Assembly: GCF_001428505.1 (NCBI RefSeq)
Contig: NZ_LMHU01000001.1
Coordinates: 140,273 to 204,272 of the forward strand
Source: Terrabacter sp. Root181
GTDB taxonomy: Bacteria > Actinomycetota > Actinomycetes > Actinomycetales > Dermatophilaceae
Reading direction: 5' to 3'
Length of the DNA stretch: 64,000 nucleotides
The notes beneath the pieces are model-generated. The model was not told the origin of the DNA and ran no database searches. It saw only the letters and a list, made by a program, of their open reading frames with translations. How positions within the stretch are numbered: the first letter of the stretch is position 1; each line of letters starts with the position of its first letter. Shown piece after piece: positions 17,243 through 25,094 of the stretch. Both the position numbers and the translations under genes were made by a program.

Positions 17243-17724
17243 TGACTGACCACGACCTGCACGTCGACGACGCGGAGCTCCTCGCGCGCCTGCGGCGGAT
17301 CGCCGACACGGTCGACCCCGTCCCCGAAGACGTCGTCGAGCTCGGCCGGGCCGCGTTCGAGCTGCGGCACACCGACGCCATCCTCATGACCATGGCGGCC
17401 GAGGCGCTCTCCGGTGCCGACCTCCGCGCCGCCGGCGACCAGGGCTCGAGTCGCCTGCACGTCTTCGAGCACGACGGCGTCTCGATCGAGGTCGAGGTGA
17501 CCGCTCGCGGCGAGTTCGCCCGGGCTGTCGGCATCGTCGACGACTCGTCGGGCGCCGACCTGTCGGGAGCCCACGTCTCCGTCGAGACGACGTCGTCGTC
17601 GATGACTGTGGACCTCGAAGGGGGCCGTTTCACGGTCGAGCGCGTGCCGCTGAGGCTGGCCCGTATCGTGCTGGAGCGATCCGGCGAGCGTCTCATGGTC
17701 ACACCGTGGTTCGACGTCGGCTGA
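17242..17724 (+). CDS. Protein of unknown function coupled to the ECF sigma factor
   Basis: 160 aa from the ATG at 17242, which overlaps the sigma stop by one base (TGATG); a GTG three bases earlier is an alternative. I do not recognise the family. The N-terminal ~60 residues are helical and acidic (DAELLARLRRIADTVDPVPEDVVELGRAAF). The rest looks like a beta sandwich (VSIEVEVTARGEFARAVGIV, VETTSSSMTVDLEGGRFTVE, ERLMVTPWFDV). There is no signal peptide, membrane helix or zinc motif. Coupling to the sigma gene and the convergent CHAT gene 9 bp away suggest a regulator, adaptor or substrate of the protease system (inference only). Confidence 0.75.
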   Translation: MTDHDLHVDDAELLARLRRIADTVDPVPEDVVELGRAAFELRHTDAILMTMAAEALSGADLRAAGDQGSSRLHVFEHDGVSIEVEVTARGEFARAVGIVDDSSGADLSGAHVSVETTSSSMTVDLEGGRFTVERVPLRLARIVLERSGERLMVTPWFDVG

Positions 17725-17733
17725 GCACCGCGC

Positions 17734-20529
17734 TCAGGCACCCCACGCCGTGAACGACGCCGCCGTCGCGGCGCGGAGCGGATCGCCGACAGCCTCGGTG
17801 CGGGCCTCGAGCCAGCCCTCCGCGACCGAGCCCGTGCGCTCGGCCACGCGGTGGACGTCCTCCATGATCCGCAAGCAGCCCTGGTCGTTGACGGGCACGA
17901 CACTGGCCAGTACGACGGAGGTGCCCATGCCGAGCAGGTTGGCGACGAGTCCGAGCGCCTCGTAGGGGCCGATCGAGGCCGCGCCACCCGAGTCGCAGGC
18001 AGAAAGCACGAACGAGCGAGGAGGCTCGCGCAGCTCACGCAGGTCGTGCACGGTGAGCGGCCCGTCCGCCATCTGCAGCGACGAGAACAGGGGCGCGTCG
18101 GCGCGGAAGACCCCGTGGGCCGCGATGTGTGCGAGGGATGACCCGTCGATGGCCTCGATGGCCGCGGCGACGGTGGCCTCTTCGGCGTGCAGGACCCGTG
18201 CCTGCCGGTGGATCGCGCTGAGGCCGGTCACCTCCGCCTCACGGCTCGTCAGGTTCGGACCCGTCACGAGCGCCACCTCGCCACCTTGGCCGCCTTCGCC
18301 GCCTTGGCCGCCTTGGCCGCCTTGGCCGCCTTGCCCAACGGCCCGGCGACGGGCCCGCAACCACTGGCTCACCGACGGGCTCACGGTGAGCACGACGTCA
18401 CGAAAATCGGGAAGCAGCCCCCACGGAGCGGTCAGGAGGTGGGCCGGGGGAACGACGACGACGCGCGAGGGCTGTCCTGGGAGGACTCGTGTCGGGCCGA
18501 GCAGGGCGTCCCGAAGCAGCCGCGCCGCGGTGTCGAGGTCGACCGGTCGCCCGTGTGCCGCCCGACGCAGGGTGAGGCGCGCGAAGTCGGCCTCGCGCTC
18601 GGCGCCCGCCGTGGGACCGGCGACGGTGTGCCGGACCCGACCTCGGGACACGGTGAGGACGTGCAGTGTTCCTCGCTCGTCGACGATGTCAACGAGGACA
18701 CCGTCGTCCTCGAGGGCGGCGAAGACCTCCTCCAGGTCCACGCGTGAACCTGCCTGCCGGCCGGGTGAGCCGACGACCCGGTGGCTGCCCGACGCTCTCT
18801 GGTGGCGGTACGCACGTCGTAGACCGTTCTCGAGCCGAGCACGTTCGCGCACCAGGCCGGCGGCCGTGACGGCGCCGGCGTCGAGCGAGCTGAGTCGGCG
18901 GGTGACGTCGCGCAGCGCCGCCAGGTCACGGCGGAGCCCCGGGTCGTCAGCCCGCGTGGCGCCGTCGAAAGCGGCAGCACGCCACCGCTCGGCCCACCAC
19001 AGCAGCTCGCGCGGACGGTGCGAGCGCACGGCTTCGTCGACCGCGAGCCGCGAGAACTCGATCCCGTGCCCGCTCGCGAGCGCCCGCAGCTCGATGTCGC
19101 CCAGCCCGTCGCGGTGCTCGTCCACGGCGTCCAGTCCTCGGCGGCAGGCGAGGTAGATGCCGCGCCGATCACGGCGGTGGACGGCGAGCAGGGCGGCGGC
19201 GAGCCAGCCGGCCGCGCGTGACAGGGGCGCCCCGACCCGACGTGTGGCAGCCGCTTCCTCCAGAGCAGCGGTCGCCTCGTCGCCGCGTCCTGCGTCCCCG
19301 CAGATGCGTCCGTGCAGCACCAGTGCCACGGGAAGCTCGCCGGCGTCCGACGAGCGCATCGAGTCGACCAGGGCCGACGACTCGCGCAGGAGCATCTCCT
19401 TGCGCCGCGCACGCGCTGTCGGGCTGCGCAGGGGTCTCTGCGCCTCGTCGATCATCCACGGTCCTGACTCGGGGTGGTCGGCGACGTAACGGGCACGCAG
19501 TCGCAGCAGCAGCGCCCGGTCCTGCCAGGCCGGACGCCGCTGGGAGGCGAAGAGCCTTGCCGCCTTGTCGGCCATGCCCTCGGCGGCGACGACGTCTCCC
19601 GTCCCCAGCGCGGCGCGGGCTGCGACGAGCAGCATCTCGGCCCGACGAACCGGGGCCAGGTCCGGCTCGGCCAGCGTCCGCGCGGACAGGGCCAACGCCT
19701 CCTCCGTGAGGCCCGCCGTGAGCAACGTGTGGACCTTGTCGATGGTGAGGTCGTGACGGATGTTGCCCAGTTCAACATACCGGTCCGCGGCCCGGTCCAG
19801 CAGCGTCAGCGCCTCGGGCAGGTCGCCACGGTCATGCGCTGCGAGCGCGCGGTTGTGCATCGACTGGGCCTCCTCCCAGTCCTGCCCGATGGTGCGGAAG
19901 AGCTCCTCGGCCCTGCGCGCATCGGCGTCCGCGGCCTCGGTCTCGCCGAGTGCCAGGAGGGCGTCGAAGCGGTTGTTGTAGGCGCGGGCCTCCCAGAGCG
20001 TGTCGTGGTTCCAGTGCAGGCCGCCGATGGCTCGGCTGGCGTCGTCGACGGCCTCTCGGTAGCGCGCCAGCATGGTGAGCACGTGCGCCCGACGCAGATA
20101 CAGCCGGGGAAGCTCGCGCGGCGGCGTGATCGGGACGGCCTCCTCCAGGCGACGGAGCGCCTCGTCGGTCCGCCCGGCATACGCCAGGACGACTCCCAGC
20201 GTCGCGAGCACGTCCGCCTGTCGATCCAGCGTCACCCGGCGAGCGTGCCGGAGGGCCAGGAAGCCGTGCCTGACCGCGTCGTCCATGTGTCCGCTGTCAC
20301 GGTTGACGATGGCCAGAGCCTGGTGGGCGACGGAGAGGTCGCCGGACTGTGCCGAGGACCCGATGACGACGGTCGCGCTCTGCGTGGCCGCACGAGGGTC
20401 CGAGATGGCCAGGGCCAGCAGACTCTCGGCGAGCGTCCGCGTGGCAGCGGACAGCTCCGACGCGGAACCCGCCCGCCGAGAGGCCACGGGAGGAGTATCA
20501 GACCGTCGCCGTGCCGCATCTGGGCTCAT
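17734..20529 (-). CDS. TPR-CHAT caspase-like protease
   Basis: 931 aa from the ATG at 20529, with GAGG eight bases upstream. The N-terminal ~550 residues are tetratricopeptide-like helical repeats (LATLGVVLAYAGRTDEALRRLEEA, HNRALAAHDRGDLPEALTLLDRA). The C-terminal CHAT domain carries the catalytic His (SLAHIAAHGVFR, His805) and Cys (FVLSACDSGGA, Cys845). CHAT domains are caspase-clan cysteine proteases; TPR-CHAT proteins usually sense a cue through the repeats and then cut a partner. No signal peptide or membrane segment, so it acts in the cytoplasm. A Gly-Gly-Gln tandem repeat lies inside the CHAT domain (about residues 733-750). It is divergent from the first S8 gene with starts only 31 bp apart, and convergent with the sigma operon. 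A shared function with these neighbours is inferred from position and promoters. Confidence 0.9.
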   Translation of the reverse strand: MSPDAARRRSDTPPVASRRAGSASELSAATRTLAESLLALAISDPRAATQSATVVIGSSAQSGDLSVAHQALAIVNRDSGHMDDAVRHGFLALRHARRVTLDRQADVLATLGVVLAYAGRTDEALRRLEEAVPITPPRELPRLYLRRAHVLTMLARYREAVDDASRAIGGLHWNHDTLWEARAYNNRFDALLALGETEAADADARRAEELFRTIGQDWEEAQSMHNRALAAHDRGDLPEALTLLDRAADRYVELGNIRHDLTIDKVHTLLTAGLTEEALALSARTLAEPDLAPVRRAEMLLVAARAALGTGDVVAAEGMADKAARLFASQRRPAWQDRALLLRLRARYVADHPESGPWMIDEAQRPLRSPTARARRKEMLLRESSALVDSMRSSDAGELPVALVLHGRICGDAGRGDEATAALEEAAATRRVGAPLSRAAGWLAAALLAVHRRDRRGIYLACRRGLDAVDEHRDGLGDIELRALASGHGIEFSRLAVDEAVRSHRPRELLWWAERWRAAAFDGATRADDPGLRRDLAALRDVTRRLSSLDAGAVTAAGLVRERARLENGLRRAYRHQRASGSHRVVGSPGRQAGSRVDLEEVFAALEDDGVLVDIVDERGTLHVLTVSRGRVRHTVAGPTAGAEREADFARLTLRRAAHGRPVDLDTAARLLRDALLGPTRVLPGQPSRVVVVPPAHLLTAPWGLLPDFRDVVLTVSPSVSQWLRARRRAVGQGGQGGQGGQGGEGGQGGEVALVTGPNLTSREAEVTGLSAIHRQARVLHAEEATVAAAIEAIDGSSLAHIAAHGVFRADAPLFSSLQMADGPLTVHDLRELREPPRSFVLSACDSGGAASIGPYEALGLVANLLGMGTSVVLASVVPVNDQGCLRIMEDVHRVAERTGSVAEGWLEARTEAVGDPLRAATAASFTAWGA
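18280..18333 (-). repeat. 9-bp tandem repeat (six units) inside the CHAT coding region
   Basis: Six copies of GCCGCCTTG (four exact, two with one change) encode a run of Gly-Gly-Gln/Glu within the CHAT domain. The unit is a multiple of three, so copy-number change would alter loop length without a frameshift. Confidence 0.85.
20495..20522 (+). promoter_or_regulatory. ECF-type promoter block, copy 2 (first S8 protease)
   Basis: GTATCA (20495-20500), 12 bp, GCCGCATCTG (20513-20522), ending 38 bp before the S8 ATG. It differs from copies 1 and 3 by one base in the right half. The block lies within the first dozen codons of the oppositely oriented CHAT gene, so firing here would run against CHAT transcription. 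Confidence 0.7.
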
Positions 20530-20560
20530 GCCAACATCCTCGACCCCAAAGGAGGCCGAC

Positions 20561-21814
20561 ATGGCCGCATCGTGGTGGACCACTGCAGTTCCGAACCCGC
20601 CCCAACGAGACCGGTACCGGGCGCAGATCGACAAGATGATCACCCGCTTCAACGGCCGGGTGGCTCCCTTCCCGCAGGTCGCGGACCTCGCGGACGCCGT
20701 CTTCCTGCACAGCACGCAGCACGTATTGGCTCGCGACGACGGGAACCTTCCGCAGGTGCTCGGTGCCCTGAACCTGACCCCGGCGAGTGTCGACCGACCC
20801 GTCGCGGGACTGGCCCGCGTCCGACTCGATGCGGGAACCACTGCACCGCAGGCGATTCAGCGGGTCGAGACGGCAGCCGGGACGAGGCTGGCCGTCTTCG
20901 ACCGCGTCGTGCACATCGCGTCCGCGAGCGCGTGCCCCGCCACCGAGCCGGAGGCAACGGCCAGCCGGTCGCCCGTGCCACCTTCCAACGGCAAGCCCGT
21001 GCCGTTGCGGGCGGTGCACGTGGCGATCATCGACACCGGCCTCCCGCCCCGTGCCGGCGGCGGGACGATGTCGCTCGACCAGTGGCCCTGGATGCAGAAC
21101 GTCACCGGCGGCCCGGAAGACTCCAGCCACGCGGGCCACTACAAGGGTCACGGTCTCTTCGTGGCCGGTGTGCTGGCGGCGGTCGCACGAGCGGCAACCA
21201 TCAAGGTGCACCCGTTCATCTTCACGAACGGGGGACAGCTCGAGAGCGACCTCGTCGGTCTCATCGCCAAGGCAGCGTCGGAGAACCCGAGGCCCGACAT
21301 CATCAGCATGTCGGCCGGCACGTCGTTGCACGGTCCCGCGATCGGCGTCGACACGGATCCCCTGCTCGGCTTCGACGCGCTGGGGCAGCACCTGGCGCAG
21401 CAGGGAACGCTGCTCGTCTGCGCAGCGGGCAACGACGCAGGTCCCGGCCCGTTCGAACCAGCCAGCCTCGGGTGGCCCGTGGCCGTCGGCGCCCTGAACG
21501 CCGACGGCTCGCTGGCGGGGTACAGCAACCGGGGCCCGTGGGTCGACGTCTATGCGCGGGGGACCGACGTCGTCAACGCGTTCAAGAACGGGGCCTACGT
21601 CTACGAGGAGCCGCCGCGCGCCGGCGGACCCGCACTCGTCGTGAACAACTGGCTCGCTTCGTGGACCGGGACGTCTTTCGCGACCCCGATCGTGGCCGGT
21701 GCCATCGCCAACCGCATGGCGGTCCACAACGAGACGGCAGCGGTGGCGTGGGCGGCGATCAAGCTCGCCGCGGACCAGCAGGCTGGTGCAGGTGGGCTGC
21801 CGACGATTCCTTGA
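20561..21814 (+). CDS. Subtilisin-like (S8) serine protease 1, cytoplasmic, CHAT-associated
   Basis: 417 aa; ATG with a near-perfect AAAGGAGG five bases upstream. Catalytic residues are Asp158 (VHVAIIDTGL), His197 (AGHYKGHGLFVAGVL), oxyanion Asn291 (LLVCAAGNDAGPGPF) and Ser372 (SWTGTSFATPIVAG). There is no signal peptide and no Tat motif, unlike ordinary secreted subtilases. The N-terminal ~120 residues (RDRYRAQIDKMITRF, then a small alpha/beta region) look like a pro-domain, ending in a SASACPATEP segment that is conserved in the paralogue downstream. It is driven from its own ECF-type promoter and divergent from the CHAT protease. I infer an effector protease kept latent until the pro-region is removed, possibly by CHAT. 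Confidence 0.9.
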   Translation: MAASWWTTAVPNPPQRDRYRAQIDKMITRFNGRVAPFPQVADLADAVFLHSTQHVLARDDGNLPQVLGALNLTPASVDRPVAGLARVRLDAGTTAPQAIQRVETAAGTRLAVFDRVVHIASASACPATEPEATASRSPVPPSNGKPVPLRAVHVAIIDTGLPPRAGGGTMSLDQWPWMQNVTGGPEDSSHAGHYKGHGLFVAGVLAAVARAATIKVHPFIFTNGGQLESDLVGLIAKAASENPRPDIISMSAGTSLHGPAIGVDTDPLLGFDALGQHLAQQGTLLVCAAGNDAGPGPFEPASLGWPVAVGALNADGSLAGYSNRGPWVDVYARGTDVVNAFKNGAYVYEEPPRAGGPALVVNNWLASWTGTSFATPIVAGAIANRMAVHNETAAVAWAAIKLAADQQAGAGGLPTIP

Positions 21815-21827
21815 CCCGGCGCCTCTG

Positions 21828-21859
21828 CGGCACATGTCCGAAACCGCGGACATGTGCCG
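21828..21859 (+). terminator. Hairpin after the first S8 gene
   Basis: A perfect 13-bp stem, CGGCACATGTCCG (21828-21840) and its reverse complement (21847-21859), with a 6-nt loop, starting 13 bp after the stop. No T run, so either a Rho-assisted end or a stabilising structure. It isolates the second S8 gene, which has its own promoter. Confidence 0.55.
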
Positions 21860-21955
21860 TATCGGCGCGAGACCATGGACGACGGTGGGCTGACGCCCAC
21901 CTGACGGGACGTCGAACAGGGCAACACAGGGTCTTCGACAGGTCTCGGGGGAGGG

Positions 21956-21983
21956 GTATCAGACCCACGCGCTGCCGCGTCTG
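21956..21983 (+). promoter_or_regulatory. ECF-type promoter block, copy 3 (second S8 protease)
   Basis: GTATCA (21956-21961), 12 bp, GCCGCGTCTG (21974-21983), ending 40 bp before the ATG. Similarity with copy 2 extends on the left (GAGGRGTATCAGACC) and to the leader just before the ribosome-binding site, consistent with a duplicated unit of promoter plus gene. Confidence 0.72.
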
Positions 21984-22023
21984 GCTCGGTGACCCCGACC
22001 CCCTCGACCTCACGGAGGCTCAC

Positions 22024-23409
22024 ATGGCCACGGACAACGAGTCGAAACGCACCACCAGCAGACGCCGGCGCCCGCGCCCGGCTGCCGGAAAGGACTGGGA
22101 TCGCGAGCGCTACCGCGCCCAGATCGAGCAGATGCTCCGGGACGTGAACAATGAGACGTTCAACAGCTCGCGCAAGGTCCGGGTCATTCCCTACCCGGAG
22201 AGCAAGGACCTCGCCGACACCCGTTTCCTCCACCGCGAGGACACCATCCTCACCAGGGACTCCACCGCGGCGGAGGTGCGCCGAATCCTCGGCATCGCTG
22301 CCCCTCGGCGGCCTGGCCGCCGTCCGGACCCTCGCCTGCCCGCGCAGATCCGAGGACTGACCGTGCTCACGGTTCCCAAGGGGGAGACCGCCGTATCCGC
22401 CGTCCAAGCTGTCAACGCGGTTCTGGGTCGTGGGGTCGCCACCCTGGATCGAGTCCTGCACCTCACGTCTTCCAGCGCGTGCCCCGCCACTGAACCCATT
22501 CCCGCCTCCGGGGTACCGGTGCCGGGCATCTCTCGGCACCGGAAGCTCGGGCGCGGTGTCAAGGTCGCCGTCATCGACACAGGTCTACACGCCTCGACAA
22601 GGGCGTTGGCACCCGAGCACTGGCTCGAGGGTGTGGATGGGGGGCTTGAACCAGCCTCTATTGCCGGCCACTACGTCGGTCATGGAGAGTTCGTTGCCGG
22701 GGTCCTGCGCACCATGGCACCGTCCGCAGAGGTCTACGTCCACCCCTTCTTCTTCACGAGCGGCGGCGTGATCGAGAGCGACCTGGCTCCACTTCTCGTC
22801 CACGCGCTGGCGACGAGCCCGGACATCATCAGCATGTCCGCTGGGATCGACCTGTCACCTGAGGGGCTGGCGGACCTCAACAGCACGGCGCAGGTCGACG
22901 ACCTCTCGGACGCGCTCATATCCCTCGAGGCGTTCTACGAGGAGCACCTCAAGTGCTCTGCGACGCTGTTGGTCTGCGCGGCCGGGAACGACGGCAACAG
23001 AGGGCCGTTCGCACCCGCGAGCACGTGTTGGGCTGTGGCCGTCGGCGCGCTGGATGCTCAAGGTAGGCGCGCGGACTACAGCAACAGGGGTCCGTGGGTC
23101 GATGTGTACGCGCGCGGCTCGGACATGGTCAACGCGTACCCCGACGGGTCGTACACCTACACCGAGGACGAGGGTCTCATCGGTTCTACCGCGTACTTCA
23201 CCCACGGCTTGGCGCGGTGGAGCGGAACGTCCTTCTCGACCCCCCTCGTCGCCGGACTCGTGGCGGCTCGGATGTCCTGGAGTGGCGAGCCGCCACGCGA
23301 GGCGTGGGAGCAGCTGCTCGCCAACGCAAGAGTGCGCAGGGGGATGAGAGTGTTGCGACCTGGCGACGCAGACCGGGGCGTGAATCCTCCGCGCGGGTGG
23401 AGAGGTTGA
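22024..23409 (+). CDS. Subtilisin-like (S8) serine protease 2, tandem paralogue
   Basis: 461 aa; ATG with ACGGAGG upstream. Triad: Asp185 (VKVAVIDTGL), His220 (AGHYVGHGEFVAGVL), Asn322 (LLVCAAGNDGNRGPF), Ser403 (RWSGTSFSTPLVAG). It shares with protease 1 the WDRERYRAQIEQML opening, the SSSACPATEP segment (Cys153), PDIISMSAG and YSNRGPWVDVYARG. It is longer, with a basic Arg-rich N-terminus (SRRRRPRPAAGK) and insertions around residues 275-310. No signal peptide, so a cytoplasmic location is likely. Codon use is somewhat less G+C-rich than its neighbours, suggesting older divergence or different selection. It carries the same promoter block as protease 1 and the sigma gene. Confidence 0.9.
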   Translation: MATDNESKRTTSRRRRPRPAAGKDWDRERYRAQIEQMLRDVNNETFNSSRKVRVIPYPESKDLADTRFLHREDTILTRDSTAAEVRRILGIAAPRRPGRRPDPRLPAQIRGLTVLTVPKGETAVSAVQAVNAVLGRGVATLDRVLHLTSSSACPATEPIPASGVPVPGISRHRKLGRGVKVAVIDTGLHASTRALAPEHWLEGVDGGLEPASIAGHYVGHGEFVAGVLRTMAPSAEVYVHPFFFTSGGVIESDLAPLLVHALATSPDIISMSAGIDLSPEGLADLNSTAQVDDLSDALISLEAFYEEHLKCSATLLVCAAGNDGNRGPFAPASTCWAVAVGALDAQGRRADYSNRGPWVDVYARGSDMVNAYPDGSYTYTEDEGLIGSTAYFTHGLARWSGTSFSTPLVAGLVAARMSWSGEPPREAWEQLLANARVRRGMRVLRPGDADRGVNPPRGWRG

Positions 23410-23432
23410 CGGCTTTCGAGAACGCGGGTGAC

Positions 23433-23468
23433 GCCGGTGGTCCGGTCGGCACGGACGTGACCACCGGC
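23433..23468. terminator. Hairpin between convergent S8-2 and peroxiredoxin genes
   Basis: GCCGGTGGTC (23433-23442) pairs with GACCACCGGC (23459-23468) over 10 bp with a 16-nt loop, in the 75-bp gap between convergent genes. Confidence 0.5.
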
Positions 23469-23484
23469 GCCGCGCCGCCGCGGT

Positions 23485-24123
23485 TCAGGCGGGGGCCGTG
23501 GTGAAGCGCAGGTAGGGCTTGACCTCGTCGACGGCGTCGTCGCCGAAGCGCTCGCGGGCGTCGGCCGTCGACACCGTCGGGGCGACGATGACCTTCTGGC
23601 CCTCGCGCCAGTCGGCCGGCGTCGAGAAGGGACCGCTGTCGGTGAGCTGGAGCGCGTCGACGGCGCGGAGGATCTCGTCGAAGTTGCGGCCGACGCTCTT
23701 GGGGTAGGTCAGCGACAGGCGCACCTTGTGGTTCGGGTCGATGATGAAGACCGAGCGCACGCCCGAGGTGTCGCCCTCACCCGGGTGGATCATGTCGTAG
23801 AGCTCGGAGACCTGTCGGGAGTCGTCGGCGATGATCGGGTAGCCGACGGTCGCGCCGCTGACCTCCTCGATGTCGCCCTTCCACTCCTCGTGCTGCTCGA
23901 TCGGGTCGACCGACACGGCGAGCACCTTGACGCCGCGCTTGGTCCACTCGTCGTCGAGGGCGGCGACGCGGCCGAGCTCGGTGGTGCAGACCGGCGTGAA
24001 GTCGGCCGGGTGGCTGAAGAGGACGGCCCAGCTGGCGTCCTTCCAGTCGTGGAAGCGGATCGGGCCCTCGGTGGTCGTGGCCTCGAAGTCGGGGGCGATC
24101 TCGCCCAGTCGCGGTGTTGCCAT
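23485..24123 (-). CDS. 1-Cys (Prx6-type) peroxiredoxin
   Basis: 212 aa. It reduces hydrogen and organic peroxides in the cytoplasm. The peroxidatic site is SHPADFTPVCTTELGR (Cys46), preceded by the family pattern PDFEATTTEGPIRFHDW. The long C-terminal arm (IIDPNHKVRLSLTYPKSVGRNFDEILR, LPADWREGQ-like STPADWREGQKVIV) is characteristic of the Prx6/AhpC-TSA C-terminal subgroup; there is no obvious resolving Cys. Monocistronic, divergent from the DedA gene. Confidence 0.93.
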   Translation of the reverse strand: MATPRLGEIAPDFEATTTEGPIRFHDWKDASWAVLFSHPADFTPVCTTELGRVAALDDEWTKRGVKVLAVSVDPIEQHEEWKGDIEEVSGATVGYPIIADDSRQVSELYDMIHPGEGDTSGVRSVFIIDPNHKVRLSLTYPKSVGRNFDEILRAVDALQLTDSGPFSTPADWREGQKVIVAPTVSTADARERFGDDAVDEVKPYLRFTTAPA

Positions 24124-24298
24124 TGGCTCGTCCTCTCGCGGTCGGGCGCACGGCGCGCCCCGGTCTGCGACTCATTGTCGCCACAGGACCATGCATCGCG
24201 TTATGGGTGTCCAAATGTTGTGACGCGCATCCAGCGGGCGCACAGCCGGCTCACCGACACTTCGCGTGGAAACCTGTCGCCGTCCCGAGGAGCCCGAC

Positions 24299-24982
24299 GT
24301 GAGCGCCCTGCTCGACACCATCACGAACCAGGTCCTCCACGCACCCGTGTGGCTGGTGCTCCTCGTCGTGGGGGCGGTCGTCTTCGTGGAGGACGCGCTC
24401 TTCGTCGGCTTCGTCGTGCCCGGTGAGACGGTCGCGATCCTCGGCGGGGTCGCCGCGTCCCTCGGCCACGTGCCGCTCGCTGCCGTCCTCGTCGTCGTCG
24501 TGGTGGCGGCGATCGTCGGGGACACCGTCGGCTTCGAGGTCGGCCGCCATCTGGGCGGCAGGGTCGTGGCGCTGCGTGCCTTCGACCGGCACCGCGAACG
24601 CATCGCCCAGGCGCAGGACTTCCTCGGCCGTCGCGGTGGCGCCGCCGTCTTCCTCGGCCGCTGGACCGCGTTCCTGCGCGCCGTCATGCCGGCGCTCGCC
24701 GGGATGTCGAAGATGCACTACCCGACCTTCCTCGTGTGGAACGCCGCGGGCGGGATCGCCTGGGGCAGTGTCGTCGTCACCGCTGGCTACCTCGCGGGCC
24801 GCTCCTACGCGCGGGTCGAGACGTGGCTCGGACGCGGTGCCGCGATCCTCGTCGCGGTGGCCGTCGTCGTGTCGCTCGTCGTGTGGCAGGTGCGCCGCCG
24901 CCGTGCGGAGGCTGCCGAGGGTGCCGAGGACGCCGTCGTGGAGGCTGGGGAGCACCCCTCGCGTATGCCGTCAGCGGGCTGA
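24299..24982 (+). CDS. DedA/SNARE-associated family membrane protein
   Basis: 227 aa from the GTG at 24299, chosen because GAGGAG lies six bases upstream; an earlier GTG at 24266 has no such site. The family pattern is visible: an N-terminal re-entrant region (FVEDALFVGFVVPGETVAILGG), the FLGRWTAFLRAVMPALAGMSKM motif with conserved Arg and Pro, then two C-terminal helices. DedA proteins are inner-membrane proteins linked to undecaprenyl-phosphate or phospholipid flipping. Basic and acidic tail at the C-terminus. Confidence 0.88.
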   Translation: MSALLDTITNQVLHAPVWLVLLVVGAVVFVEDALFVGFVVPGETVAILGGVAASLGHVPLAAVLVVVVVAAIVGDTVGFEVGRHLGGRVVALRAFDRHRERIAQAQDFLGRRGGAAVFLGRWTAFLRAVMPALAGMSKMHYPTFLVWNAAGGIAWGSVVVTAGYLAGRSYARVETWLGRGAAILVAVAVVVSLVVWQVRRRRAEAAEGAEDAVVEAGEHPSRMPSAG

Positions 24983-25094
24983 GCGGGCGACGTTCGCTCG
25001 CGCTCGTCCGAGGGTCCGCGCAGCCGTCCGGGTGTGGTCGTCACGATCGGGTCGCAAGCGTTCCGTTTCGTCCCGAGGGGGGCATCGACCTGAC

